Shown here one piece after another: positions 13,101 to 23,705 of a stretch of DNA of 64,000 bases (positions are counted from its first letter, which is position 1; every line of letters starts with the position of its first letter). The translations under genes were made by a program, and so were the position numbers. The stretch is from the NCBI GenBank assembly GCA_023374025.1, contig SIJG01000056.1, positions 186,001 to 250,000 on the forward strand, given 5' to 3'. The notes below the pieces were generated by a model. The model had not been told where the DNA came from. It did no database searches and worked only from the letters and a program-made list of their open reading frames with translations. The DNA comes from Heterodera schachtii. Lineage: Eukaryota > Nematoda > Chromadorea > Rhabditida > Heteroderidae.

Positions 13101-13458
13101 TTATTCAAAGTGTAATTAAATATTGTAATATTGCGAAAAATATAAAATTTCTATATCTTTTTAAATTATTAATCTAAAATTATTAATTTCAAATTATATT
13201 CATTATGCTAATTTGATATTTCTAATAATAATTTATAAATTTATTTCCTAACAATTGAAAAAATCACCTTTCTATTAATTAGTGGAAAAATAGTGAAGAA
13301 GCGTTAAATTGGCTTTGTTATTTTTGTGCCGTAATTCGTAATAATTTTCAGAGCCATTTGGGAAAATTTCTATTATATTTTTCCAAAATTTTCTTATTTA
13401 TATCCTATTTTTTGCACAAATTCGAGTTTTTATGATTCAAGTTAAGTTATTTTTTTAA

Positions 13459-14560
13459 TACCGCCATTTTCGTACCGGAGATGTTTTCGTACCGCCGTTT
13501 TCGTACCGGAGATATTTCCGTACCGCCATTTTCGTACCGGAGACGTTTTCGTACCGCCGTTTTCGTACCGGAGATATTTCCGTACCGCCATTTTCGTACC
13601 GGAGACGTTTTCGTACCGCCGTTTTCGTACCGGAGATATTTCCGTACCGCCATTTTCGTACCGGAGACGTTTTCGTACCGCCGTTTTCGTACCGGAGATA
13701 TTTCCGTACCGCCATTTTCGTACCGGAGATGTTTTCGTACCGCCGTTTTCGTACCGGAGATATTTCCGTACCGCCATTTTCGTACCGGAGACGTTTTCGT
13801 ACCGCCGTTTTCGTACCGGAGATATTTCCGTACCGCCATTTTCGTACCGGAGACGTTTTCGTACCGCCGTTTTCGTACCGGAGATATTTCCGTACCGCCA
13901 TTTTCGTACCGGAGACGTTTTCGTACCGCCGTTTTCGTACCGGAGATATTTCCGTACCGCCATTTTCGTACCGGAGACGTTTTCGTACCGCCGTTTTCGT
14001 ACCGGAGATATTTCCGTACCGCCATTTTCGTACCGGAGACGTTTTCGTACCGCCGTTTTCGTACCGGAGATATTTCCGTACCGCCATTTTCGTACCGGAG
14101 ACGTTTTCGTACCGCCGTTTTCGTACCGGAGATATTTCCGTACCGCCATTTTCGTACCGGAGACGTTTTCGTACCGCCGTTTTCGTACCGGAGATATTTC
14201 CGTACCGCCATTTTCGTACCGGAGACGTTTTCGTACCGCCGTTTTCGTACCGGAGATATTTCCGTACCGCCATTTTCGTACCGGAGACGTTTTCGTACCG
14301 CCGTTTTCGTACCGGAGATATTTCCGTACCGCCATTTTCGTACCGGAGACGTTTTCGTACCGCCGTTTTCGTACCGGAGATATTTCCGTACCGCCATTTT
14401 CGTACCGGAGACGTTTTCGTACCGCCGTTTTCGTACCGGAGATATTTCCGTACCGCCATTTTCGTACCGGAGACGTTTTCGTACCGCCGTTTTCGTACCG
14501 GAGATATTTCCGTACCGCCATTTTAGTACCGGAGACGTTTTCGTACCGCCGTTTTCGTAC
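13459..14560. repeat. 62-bp minisatellite made of two 31-bp half units (about 17.8 units)
   Basis: Tandem array of TACCGCCATTTTCGTACCGG + AGACGTTTTCG, then TACCGCCGTTTTCGTACCGG + AGATATTTCCG. Each half is 31 bp, so the period is 62 bp, and 1102 bp hold about 35.5 half units. Copies are nearly identical. Rare variants include AGATG for AGACG in units beginning near 13479 and 13727 (248 bp = 4 units apart) and TTTTAGTACC at 14521. The unit lacks stop codons in most frames, so long ORFs of 265-390 codons appear on both strands; these are artefacts of the repeat. GTACCG/CGGTAC and CCGG motifs make it locally palindromic. Confidence 0.95.
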
Positions 14561-14690
14561 GACTGGATTTGCAAAAAAAAAAAATTGCATTCAAATAATT
14601 TATGAAGGACAAATATCATTAATTTTCAATAAAAATAAAAATAATTATTATTTTGAAATAATAATCTCGTGAAAATATCATATTATCATC

Positions 14691-14720
14691 CCAGCGGCGA
14701 ATATCGGCACCGCCGGACCG
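14691..14720 (-). repeat. GC-rich hairpin repeat, copy 2
   Basis: CCAGCGGCGAATATCGGCAC then CGCCGGACCG. On the minus strand this aligns with copy 1 (GGTCCGGCGGTGCCGATATT). Immediately downstream (14724-14760) lies a small tandem of CCGGGTCCGGGTA. Confidence 0.75.
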
Positions 14721-14723
14721 CTT

Positions 14724-14760
14724 TCCCGGACCTACCGGGTCCGGGTACCGGGTCCGGGTC
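14724..14760. repeat. Short GC tandem, (TA)CCGGGTCCGGG
   Basis: TTTCCCGGACCTACCGGGTC followed by CGGGTACCGGGTCCGGGTC: repeated, partly palindromic GC-rich motif next to a GC-rich hairpin. It resembles the motif amplification seen in subterminal regions of transposons elsewhere in the window. Confidence 0.6.
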
Positions 14761-15070
14761 TTGAAAATTTTGCTGTTTCATCATTTTACTATATTTTTAA
14801 TAATTAATTTTTTTCAGTGATTTATTATTATAAATTAAAAACCCTATTTTTGTCAAATATTTTTGTTAAATATTGTTTTTCTTTTTAATTTGCATTTCTT
14901 TGTTTATTTTCATGAGAATACAATAAAACATGTAGCATGTGTGATTATGAATAAAACATTTAGCAAAAACTAGTGGTAAATAATTTTATTTACTTATAAT
15001 TTAAGTTAATTAAAATTATAAATTTATAAACATAGAATTGTCTTGATTTGCTGAATTTGATGCGACTAAA

Positions 15071-15163
15071 TTAAAATTCTTTGTTATTATTTAAAATTTT
15101 CATATCTCTTAATCCTCTCGTTTGTTTTTCTTCTGTTCGATCATTTTGTTGCGGGCGGGACAT
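15071..15163 (-). CDS. Possible first exon or micro-ORF, 30 aa, hydrophilic
   Basis: ATG at 15161-15163 reads MSRPQQNDRTEEKQTRGLRD then MKILNNNKEF before TAA at 15071-15073. The first 20 residues (Arg, Gln, Asp, Glu, Thr) are very unlike chance ORFs in this AT-rich DNA, and the codons TCC CGC CCG are rare locally. The tail reverts to background composition, so an unrecognised splice donor may end the exon earlier. It diverges from the short plus-strand ORF at 15368. No family recognised. Confidence 0.25.
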   Translation of the reverse strand: MSRPQQNDRTEEKQTRGLRDMKILNNNKEF

Positions 15164-15367
15164 GTTTATTTTTATGTATAATCATTAGTTTAATTTTCGA
15201 AAAATTTATTTTCATATTTTTATAATTTTGCTTATTATTTAATCTAACGTCACTTTGCAACAATAAATTTATTAATAATTTTTAGACAGTACTAAAAACT
15301 TTTATTTAATATAAATTTATTTATTTTGCAATTGAAAAAAAAAACTTATAAATTGAATGAAATAGCA

Positions 15368-15478
15368 ATGGAAGAGTCAGAAGAGGATTCATTGTTTGCC
15401 GAGATGAAAAAAAAGAGAATATATTCGGAGTTAATCAAGCAAAAATTGTATCGATATAATATTATAACCCTAGTTTAA
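15368..15478 (+). CDS. Possible first exon or micro-ORF, 36 aa, acidic then basic
   Basis: ATG at 15368 reads MEESEEDSLFAEMKKKRIYS, then ELIKQKLYRYNIITLV before TAA (15476-15478). The frame stays open about 8 codons upstream. The acidic start followed by a basic stretch looks protein-like. Downstream, a GTGAGT donor-like site near 15599 and a less AT-rich patch (15535-15600) may belong to a second exon, but I could not join them in frame. Function unknown. Confidence 0.25.
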   Translation: MEESEEDSLFAEMKKKRIYSELIKQKLYRYNIITLV

Positions 15479-17756
15479 AAACAGACCAAAAAACGAGAAT
15501 ACTGAAATTTGCTATAATTTAATTTTTATTCTCTGATCTGCGATCAGTTAGATCGCAACTTATAATGACAAGAATCGTTCAAAATTCACATACTTCATGT
15601 GAGTCATCATTGTTTTTAATTTTATATTGAAACTTTAGTATAAACTAGTGAAATGAAAACATAATTAAAATAAAAGGGAACTTATAATTATTTGTAATCA
15701 TTAGTAATTAATTTTAATTCGTTTAAATTTCTTATAATTTAATTTTGCTATGATAATATTATTATTTGCTAAAGCAAATTAAATAATCTCACTATTGGGC
15801 TTAATCTGGTATAAAATATAAGAATTGATACTCGATTTTTTCAGTAAAGACTTGATCATTAATTTATTATAAAAGTTTATTGAAATATTCTTTTAATAAA
15901 CAATTAGAAGTTAATATTTAAATATTACTAAATTAATTTGAAAATTTTCAAATAATAATGAATAAAAAATCGTTTTATTGATCAAAATAAAAATACAACA
16001 ATAATTATTTTGTCAAATTGCACACCTTGAAATATTATAATCAAATTAAAAAATAAATAATTTGAAATATTATTTTTAACAATTTAGAAAATTATTATAG
16101 CAAATCACAAATTAAAAAATGCTATCTTTGCAATCAAAAGTTGAAAATCGTAAAATTATTATTAAAATTGTGGTCATTTTATTTTAATGTATGTAACTTG
16201 ATTTATGTGACGAACTGATATTAAGTAAATAATTAAACCATATAAATAACCATTTAAAGAAATTTTTAAATAGGAAACAGATGGATACGAGTAACCAGAA
16301 ACGAAGGGATTCAGTGAAAAAGAAACAATAAATTTTTAACTGAAACATAAATAAAATTATTTTCAATCGCAAATAGAAAATTATTGATTTTATTTAAATG
16401 AATTTATATTAAAGAATATTAAATTTATTAGTTAATGATAAATTAAATAAAAACGAAAACTTTTGTTTTTGTTGAATAAAATAAAACTGAAAAATATTTC
16501 TATTTTATAGAATTAAATCAAGAAAATAAGACTCAATTAATTGTTATTTAAAATTCGAACTTTTAAGAATTTAACCCAGTAAATATATTATTGTAAGTTT
16601 CATGTTCTAAAGAAAACTTAAAATATTTAGAAAAATAAGCACAAATGAATTTAACAAATTTAAGAAATTAAGAAAAATAAATGTAATAGACAGTGATTAG
16701 TTTTATTACCAAATAGTAATTTAAGAAATAAAAGATTAAAGTATCCTGTACAATGCAAAACCACAGCAATTTTTAATATTTAAAAAAAGTAAAAATAAAT
16801 AAAGCGAGAGAATGGTTTAAAAAATTTAAATTTAATATTCCATTAATAATCAATTTATATTCATTCGTAAATCAAAGCAATAAATTTCTCTCTTTTTCTT
16901 TAGATGTTAATTGAATTTTAATATTTTTATCTTTTAAACGACGCAAAAAATTTCTCAATTCTCAGACTATATTAAATAAAATATTTAAAAATTTGTAAAT
17001 CATTTAAAAAAAAACATTGCATTCTTGTCAGTGATGAGTATACAAATGAAGTCCTGGTCGAGAAAATGGATGAAAAAAATATTAAATAAAAGTAATACCC
17101 AATTTATATATTTTTTTGAATTTTTATATCTTCTATAACAGTTCATTTTATTATCTAATTTAATTTATTGAAAAATGTTTTAATAAGACAGAATACTTGA
17201 ATAATTCTAAACAATTAGTTAAATTAATAATAAAAATAAATATTAAACATATATTTTAAACAAAAATAAAGTTATTTGTAAAAATTAATGGCTTTGACTT
17301 CTAAGGGAAAAAATGTAAAATATGATTTTCTAAATGCGTAAAATTATTGAGATATTAATAATTTAAAAAACTTTTTCTTTCTCAAAAGAATTAATTTCTA
17401 TTCTTAAGTACACCAATTATAGTAAAAACTACAAATTTTTTTCGTGAAATTTTCATTTCATCTATGCAAGAAAGATGAATTAAAACGGACAATAATGAGT
17501 TAATTTCAAGAGAATAAAAATTTAAAACAAATGCTTAAATTAATGTGCTAAACCATATTTTCATCAAAAAAATTTTAAAACGCTTAAATATTTTTTAGCT
17601 AGAATTTTCCAATATAATTAATTAGGAAAAACAAATTCTTTTTATTAATATTTTTGTGATTTAATTTTAAACTTCTGAAAACTTACAAATATTGAACATA
17701 AATTTACGTCTATAAATATTGCAACTATTGTAATATTTTAGGAATTTGTACAATTT

Positions 17757-17812
17757 CAACAAATGTTCATTTTATTGAGGACACTTAAACGAAAACAATC
17801 AAATACAATAGA
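17757..17812 (+). repeat. Fragment shared with the 5.2-kb duplicated unit
   Basis: TTGAGGACACTTAAACGAAA then ACAATCAAATACA matches, with a few changes, AATGAGGACACTCAAAGAAA then ACAATCAAATGCA at about 40113-40145 and 45332-45364, just left of the Mutator-like elements. This indicates an older dispersed repeat into which the Mutator-like element inserted nearby. Confidence 0.5.
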
Positions 17813-19371
17813 TATATGAAATAAAAATCAGATGATTTTTTTTTTTGAATTAAAATTTATTTATTTATTGTAGGTTTGATAATTGCTATATTTATTTAAT
17901 TATTTAAATGAAAATATGTTTTTTTTGATTAAAAAAATCTGCACAATAAAAGAAATGAAGAGCGGACCAAAAAGAAAAAAAATTCGTGTTATGTTAAAAT
18001 ACATTTAATTTAGAACCAGATAACATATTTAAAACAATTTTTAATAAAAAAAGAACTACGAGTTTAATATTATTTGGAAGAAAATATGAAATAAAAAAAG
18101 ATTTAAAAAACAAATGCATAGATTTAGAGCAAAATTATATATGAAACTGTGTAAAAGAGATAAAATTCAAAATTAAATTTGAATATATATTTTGTTAATT
18201 ATTATTTAGATTATAATTAATTAGTGGCTTTTTAAATACGAAGTTGAGCAAAAAAAATTTAAATATTCATATTCTTCACAACTTTTTTATCAAATTTAAT
18301 ATTTATAACCAAATCGCATTTTCTCCAATCTCAAATCGTTTTTACATGCTGCACAAGAAAAATAAATTTAAATTGATAATAACGAGTTGATTTCAAGAGA
18401 TAAAACTTAAATTATCCCTCACATAATAAAATATCATCAATTTTTAATACTTTAAAGGAGAAATAGTAAAAATTTAATTGTGATAAATAATTGGGTTGAG
18501 AGCATCAAATATTTAAATTTTTCTTTCTTATAATTTAAAAATTTATTATAATTAAAATTTAAAATCTATGAAAAAATGATGAAATAGACTGCCGAAATAT
18601 GCATGAAAAAAACACAGTTTCTTTCCCGAGATTTAAAAATAAATTAAATTTGACCAGTTTTCACAGAATTTATGAAAAAACAATAAATAAATAGTTAATA
18701 AATCTGTTTAATAATCTACGAATCAAAACAGAAATATTTATAATATATTAAAGAAATACATATATAATCTTTAGCTTAAAATTTAGTAATTTTGTTTTAA
18801 TTGGCTTATAAAAAACTCAAATTAATAAATAATAAATAAATATATAAATATATAAAAAATTAAATACAAAAGATCACTTAATTGAATTGAAAGTTTAAAA
18901 TATGTCTTCGCTCATCTACCAACAAAACACGTGTTGTTTGCGAGAAATTAAAGGAATTTAAAAATTTAATAAAATAACATAAATACATACAATAGCAATA
19001 TTATTAGTCTTAAACTAAAATAAATTATATAATTATTTTCTATTTTTATAGAAAAATATTAAAGAAAAAAAATGATTTAATTAAATATGTAATATAAATA
19101 AACTCGTTAAATATTATGAAATTTATAAATGATAATCTGGAAAACAAATCTCATGTTCGGTTGGTTATTTTGTTTATCTATTTAAAATTGTTAAAATTTC
19201 TTCAATTTAAACTATATTGAACTACCAATTTTTTTCCATGATAAGATAGATAAATATAGAAAAATGCATTATTTATTAAAATATTCTAGTTTCTTAATAT
19301 TTAAGAAAAGAAAAGGCATAATTAGAACATAATAAATTAAAACACGCAATACAAAGAGGTCTTAATTCTTC

Positions 19372-19500
19372 AAAATAACGGAAAAAAGAATTATTGGCGT
19401 CAACGATTACATAGAAATCACATAGTAACTGAACAAGATTGAACATAATCAAGGAAAAATTAATTTTCGATTATTAATTTAAATATCTTAAAATAAAATT
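19372..19500 (+). repeat. Dispersed repeat (relative of 9275-9400)
   Basis: Begins CAAAATAACGGAAAAAAG and continues with AACAAGATTGAACATAATC and TTAAATATCTTAAAATAAA. Diverged, non-coding. Confidence 0.5.
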
Positions 19501-19616
19501 AATTTTTTAATAAACTTAATTAATTTTTCATTGACAAAATACGGAAATTAAATAATAAACTAGAAAAGAAAAATTAAATCTAGATATGTTGTTGTTAAGC
19601 AATTTGATGGATTTGG

Positions 19617-19692
19617 TTCGTTAATATTTCTATTATCTTTTGATTTGATATAATATTTATTAACATTAAAATGAATGCTACATAAAGTCATT
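19617..19692 (-). repeat. Fragment of the 420-bp dispersed repeat (reverse copy)
   Basis: TTAATATTTCTATTATCTTT then TGATTTGATATAATATTTAT is the diverged reverse complement of part of the repeats at 49210-49636 and 50912-51335; the shared end is AATGAATGCTACA. Confidence 0.5.
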
Positions 19693-20068
19693 AAATCAAT
19701 TAAAATTTTAATTTTTTAAAGGAATTATTTCTCGTCAATTGTAATATCACATAAAACGGCAACTGCTTATTTGATTGGTCATTTGTTAACAATAATAATT
19801 TAGAAAATTTATTCAAAATGAACTTATTTTTTCGGTTATATTTTTATACTTAATAATTTTTGTTTAATAACTTTAGACACTTATTGTTTTATTTATTGCT
19901 CTTAAGAAAGGTTTATTAATTCTGTATCATATTAATATTAATAAAAATTTAATATAAAAAAATCACGAATTATGAAAAAGCTCAAAATAGATTAAATAGG
20001 TACTAAAATCCCAAAATATAGAAAATTGGTAAATAAATTTTTTTATAATTTTTAGTGGTTTTTACTTC

Positions 20069-20304
20069 TAGTGAATATTTAATTGATAATAATAATATGG
20101 AAATATTTGATTTTTTACTTTCGCAAATTCTTTCACACAAACCTTTTTCTTTTTCATTTCTTTCTTAACATTTATTTGATCCATATTTGAAAGAAAAAGG
20201 GTTGTGTGCAAGAATTTGAGAAACTACAAAATCAAATATTTAACATATTTTACCAAAAAAATTAACTTTAAGATAATTTAAAAATAATTTCCTTCATATA
20301 TTTA
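20069..20304. repeat. Palindromic interspersed element, copy B (inverted relative to copy A)
   Basis: Reverse-complement copy of 9896-10140. Its arms are ATATTTGATTTTTTACTTTC...CACACAAACC and the complement. Roughly 85-90 percent of bases match copy A by eye across about 235 bp, including the flank AATAATTTCCTTCATATATTT. Confidence 0.75.
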
Positions 20305-20632
20305 TTGGTGATGTTAAATTATTGCGTTAAATTTATCATTTAACTAAATATTGATTTTTTCAAATTTTATTTTTTTCTTCATTATGTTTTGTTTACAGAA
20401 ATATTTAATAATAATTAATATCATTTTTGTCTTTGGTCGTTATATCCATTTTAAAAATATTTTAATTAATTTTTTTATTTAATAATACTCATCGGTTTAT
20501 GTAAGAAAAACAGCGAATTAGTTATTTAAATAGGTACAAAAAGCTCGAATTTAAATAAAAAATTTTGTCAATGAATTTTTTTTTATCTTCTTAAATTTTT
20601 CCAAAAACACTATCTGATTGGGTAATGCGACA

Positions 20633-20661
20633 TTCGCGGCGCCGATATTTTGTGGCACCCC
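20633..20661 (-). repeat. GC-rich hairpin repeat, copy 3 (diverged)
   Basis: TTCGCGGCGCCGATATTTTG then TGGCACCCC: retains the GGCGCCGATA core of the family but has lost much of one arm. Confidence 0.5.
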
Positions 20662-20826
20662 CATAATTAATGCTAAAAAATTAAATCTCGAATTACTTTT
20701 TTAATTTCCTTATGGTCGTTAGAAATTTTTTTCAAAAGTAATAACGAACTACTGAATAAATTCTTTTTTCAAATATTTTTTTTAACGAGGCCAATCAGAA
20801 ATCTTTAGAATTTTCCGAGTTCATAA

Positions 20827-20931
20827 ATTTTAAGGCTGGGCAGTGACGGTAAATTGTATAGGAAGAAGTTGCAGGACTTAAAGAAAGTAAAACGTCGATT
20901 GATACGAGGCGGATCAACAACATTTATTTAA
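20827..20931 (+). CDS. Possible basic exon, 34 codons
   Basis: Between TAA (20824-20826) and TAA (20929-20931) the frame reads ILRLGSDGKLYRKKLQDLKK then VKRRLIRGGSTTFI. It contains no ATG near its start, so it would be an internal or terminal exon; TTTTAAG and GGGCAG offer acceptor-like sites. The Lys/Arg-rich sequence with Gly, Asp and Ser is protein-like against its surroundings. No family recognised. It could be chance. Confidence 0.25.
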   Translation: MLRLGSDGKLYRKKLQDLKKVKRRLIRGGSTTFI

Positions 20932-21290
20932 ATAATGTAAAAATATTAAACAAAGAAATAAAATCATATTCAGATGAATATCGCAAAAATAATAAGGTAA
21001 AAGAATTTAATAATACTTAATTTTACTATCATTTATTAGAATTAATATAATTTAAAAAAATTCTATAATTTAATAATCGATATTACATCACTCAAAACAA
21101 TATAATAGTTAATGTTTAAAATTAAAATCTCATTTTATTTGATTGATAAAAAACAAATCTATTTTAAAGCTGAATTGAATTAATAAATATTTTAGAAAAA
21201 GACAAATAATTGTTATTTTTTTAATATAAATTAAATTAAATATATAAATTAATTAAAAATGATAAATTTTCATTTCTGAATTTTAATATA

Positions 21291-21298
21291 CATATAAA
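21291..21298. repeat. 8-bp target-site duplication, left (CATATAAA)
   Basis: CATATAAA immediately left of the TAGAGACCGACT end; an exact copy follows the right end at 22288-22295. Confidence 0.85.
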
Positions 21299-22287
21299 TA
21301 GAGACCGACTAAAAAGGCACCAAAAATCGAGAAAAAGGCACTATAAAAGGCACGAAAAAATTGAAAAAAAGGCATGAAAAGGCACGAAAATCCCGAAAAA
21401 GGCATGAAAAAAGGCATTTAAAATTTTTTATTGAGGATTTTGGCACCCCATAGAAATTTTTTTATATTTTTAGTGATAAAAACCTGTTTCCAGGGGTATT
21501 CGGGGTCGCTGATCACGAATATGACATCAATTTGGACTAATTCCGAAGCCCGGACACAAATTCGAACAAAAGGTAGAAAATTTAAATTTTCACATTTCAC
21601 ATTTTTGGTCTAAAAATAGTTTAAAAATCTTTTATTGAACCAATGATGACTTTCCCCTTCGTTTCCGTGTATTCAAACAAAGTTTGAACCAAAAATGTGA
21701 AATTCGAACATTTGAAATTTTCGACTTTTTGTTCGAGTTTGGGTCCGGAGTCCCGGATTGGTCGAAATGGATGCCGGATTCATGATCAGCGACCCCAAAT
21801 ACCACTGGGAACATATTTTCATGTCTTTTGAAAAAAAAATTTTAATCAATAAATGTTTTATAATGTTTTTAGAATAAGAAAATTTTTAAAACTAAAATTT
21901 TTTATCAAGAAAAAAAATGAAATTTTGGCGATCAATTTTTGAGAAAATTTTTCAATTCTTAGTGTTTTCTAAAAAAAAAAAAAAAATTAATTCTTTGGGG
22001 TGTATTTTCTGAAAATTTTTCAGGTCATTTCTTAGGGGGGTGTATTTCCCCGATTTTATTGCATTTTTTATGGAATTTTTCGGGAAAAAAACGTCAAAAA
22101 AAAGCACCAAAACGGCAAAAAGCCAAAAAAGGCATTTAAGGCACGAAAATCCTGAAAAAGGCAAAAAAAGGCATAATAAAGGTCAACGTAGAAGCCTCAA
22201 ACCAAGTGGAAAATGCGTTATTTATGCTCAATATATCGAAACTAGTGCGCAGAAAAAAAAGGCATATGCCTCAAAAGTCGCTCTCTA
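21299..22287. mobile_element. Non-autonomous hAT element, 989 bp
   Basis: Ends are TAGAGACCGACT (left) and, read inward from the right, TAGAGAGCGACT; after a few mismatches both continue AGGCA. They are flanked by a perfect 8-bp duplication CATATAAA, as expected of hAT insertion. Both subterminal regions carry many copies of AAAAGGCACGAAAA-type motif (21311-21420 and 22095-22175), a possible array of transposase binding sites. The centre is an inverted repeat of about 130 bp (21484-21612 against 21685-21823) containing GGGGTCGCTGATCA, so the element can fold as a cruciform. The short ORFs across it follow the palindrome and show no transposase domain. Confidence 0.85.
21484..21823. repeat. 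Internal inverted repeat within the hAT element
   Basis: Left arm includes GGGGTCGCTGATCACGAAT and ATTCGAACAAAAGGT. Right arm, reverse complemented, includes GGGGTCGCTGATCATGAAT and CTCGAACAAAAAGT. The arms are diverged (roughly 75-80 percent by eye), so this is an old palindrome. The spacer is about 72 bp. Confidence 0.8.
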
Positions 22288-22295
22288 CATATAAA
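22288..22295. repeat. 8-bp target-site duplication, right (CATATAAA)
   Basis: Exact copy of 21291-21298, immediately after the right end ...AGTCGCTCTCTA. Confidence 0.85.
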
Positions 22296-22582
22296 TAGAT
22301 ATAAATAAAAAAATTGAAAAATAAAATGTTTTTAATAAGTTTTATAAAATTATTTCATTAAAAAATTAATCAAAAGTTTTATTTTCCGAAAGACTGACGG
22401 GGAATGACAAGTTTTGCGTACACAATAAAATTGACCTTTGATCATTAGTGCTGACAGATTTACAAATTGAGATCAAATTGTGGCGTTCATAGAGTTGTTT
22501 GGGAGAAAGTAGGAAAGGACAGAAACAGAAGTGAAATGGAATTTTTAAACGAATTTTGTTACACAAAAACAAATGGACGGTT

Positions 22583-23681
22583 TTACGGGTTGTCAATTCC
22601 ACTTTTATTTGTCGAGGCTTCCCTTTTTTTTGTTGACTCATTCTTTAAACCTTGGTCCGCTGCTTCAACATCGTAGGCGTTCAAAATATACTCAATGATC
22701 TATTGATACATAGCATTAAGAAAAACGGAAACAAAATCACCAACTGTATTCTAAAATAAAAAAAGTTAGGATAATGAAGAAAGAGGAAAACAATAAAATA
22801 ATGAGTGAGGTTCTGCATAGCAAAGGAAGTGGAAATTATATAAATGGAGCAAAAATATTTTCCAATGCTCATATTTCCTGTAGGGAGAGGAGTTGGACCT
22901 CAACAAAGTCAAATAAATAATGAATGCCTGAAAAATCACAGTGAAATTACGCGGGCTGGGTGAATTATTGAAGAAATGCAAAAAATCGACGACAATTTTC
23001 TGGGCTATTGAAATGGTTGTTGTTGAGGGTGAAGGCGGCGCATGAGGGGGAACATCGGACTGAGAAAATTGGGTCGAACAATTTTGTGAGTTTGACAGTT
23101 GATAGAATAAGTTAGGCATTTGCGGATTGTGAGACGGTTCAATGACCACAGAACGAATGATGGGTTGCGGCAACTGATGGAATTGGTCGGCACCTGCTGT
23201 TGTTGTTATGAAGTGGCACTTGTTTAACAGTCGACGTTAATCGTTAAAGATAGCAATTGTCTATTACCAGACAGTGGATAACCAACAAAAGTCGGCTGAA
23301 TGTTCGGATTGTGAAAGGTATGCATTGGCTGTTTCTGCTACTCCTGCACATTAATCTGCGGTTGTTTCTGCTCCACGCCATTGACAACTGATCTCCTGAC
23401 GAAAACAATTAGGTTAAATCATGATGGACACTTGGTTCCAAACTATTTTCCCAATGGCGTTGACACCGAAAAGGACTTATGACCGTTCGTTTTCATTTGT
23501 GAAGTCGAAGAAAATATTATTATACGCTAAATAACGAAAAATACCAATTCGAAGCCTAATGTCATAGAAGCCCTCATTCGGCAAATTCCACTCTCACAGA
23601 CAAAAGTTTGTAATTTTGGTCATCAAATAAAGACTTTTGGCGCACAATCGCCTCTTTTAGTTCGGTCTTAAAATCATACAT
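22583..23681 (-). pseudogene. Decayed protein-coding locus, family not recognised
   Basis: Several protein-like pieces lie in order on the minus strand in DNA clearly less AT-rich than its flanks. (1) 23681-23574: ATG, MYDFKTELKEAIVRQKSLFD..., ending at TGA. (2) 23593-23477, shifted +1: EWNLPNEGFYDIRLRIGIFR..., ending NENERS. (3) 23400-23224: a Gln/Pro-rich piece with QKQPMHTFHNPNIQP and an in-frame TAG at 23338-23340. (4) 23173-22766: a 135-codon frame, MPQPIIRSVVIEPSHNPQMP..., Pro/Ser/Gln-rich. (5) 22750-22583, directly after a TTTTTTATTTTAG acceptor: NTVGDFVSVFLNAMYQ, TAG, then IIEYILNAYDVEAADQGLKN. Some joins could be introns, but the frameshift between 1 and 2 and two internal TAGs favour a pseudogene. 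No known domain identified. Confidence 0.5.
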
Positions 23682-23691
23682 TAAAAGGTGA

Positions 23692-23705
23692 GGGGGGGGG
23701 GGGGG
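23692..23705. repeat. Homopolymer run of 14 G
   Basis: AGGTGA followed by 14 consecutive G just upstream of the ATG of the decayed locus. Very unusual in this composition. It may be a genuine microsatellite or a point of sequencing uncertainty. A run of 8 G occurs at 24013-24020. Confidence 0.9.

Larger units (their letters stand above)
8889..13458. other. AT-rich intergenic DNA with interspersed repeats
   Basis: Apart from the palindromic element at 9896-10140 and a dispersed repeat at about 9275-9400, no gene is supported. 12640-12870 is less AT-rich and ends in a hAT-like right terminus (AAAAATCCGGTCCCTA), but no left partner or 8-bp duplication was found. Confidence 0.5.
15479..20632. 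other. AT-rich intergenic DNA
   Basis: No supportable gene. It contains the reverse copy of the palindromic element (20069-20304) and diverged dispersed repeats. A short less AT-rich patch at 18902-18961 reads MSSLIYQQNTCCLREIKGI on the plus strand, and an equally plausible frame exists on the minus strand, so no call is made. Confidence 0.5.

Noticed and set aside
13459..14560. CRISPR array
   Set aside because: Units are contiguous without variable spacers, and the sequence is eukaryotic.
13442..14619. Long ORFs (265-390 codons) on both strands
   Set aside because: They are the 62-bp minisatellite read in stop-free frames; repeating peptides such as RYENGG/TKTSPV or FSYRRFRTG have no start context and occur on both strands equally.
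21289..22297. An apparent 12-bp target duplication TACATATAAATA
   Set aside because: Both element ends are TA-, so the true duplication is the 8-bp CATATAAA with TA belonging to the TIRs; 8 bp is the hAT length.
22700..23340. In-frame TAG codons read as sense (recoding)
   Set aside because: The two TAGs in the decayed locus (22700-22702 and 23338-23340) are accompanied by frameshifts and other stops; decay is the simpler explanation and the intact frames in the window end at TAG, TAA and TGA alike.
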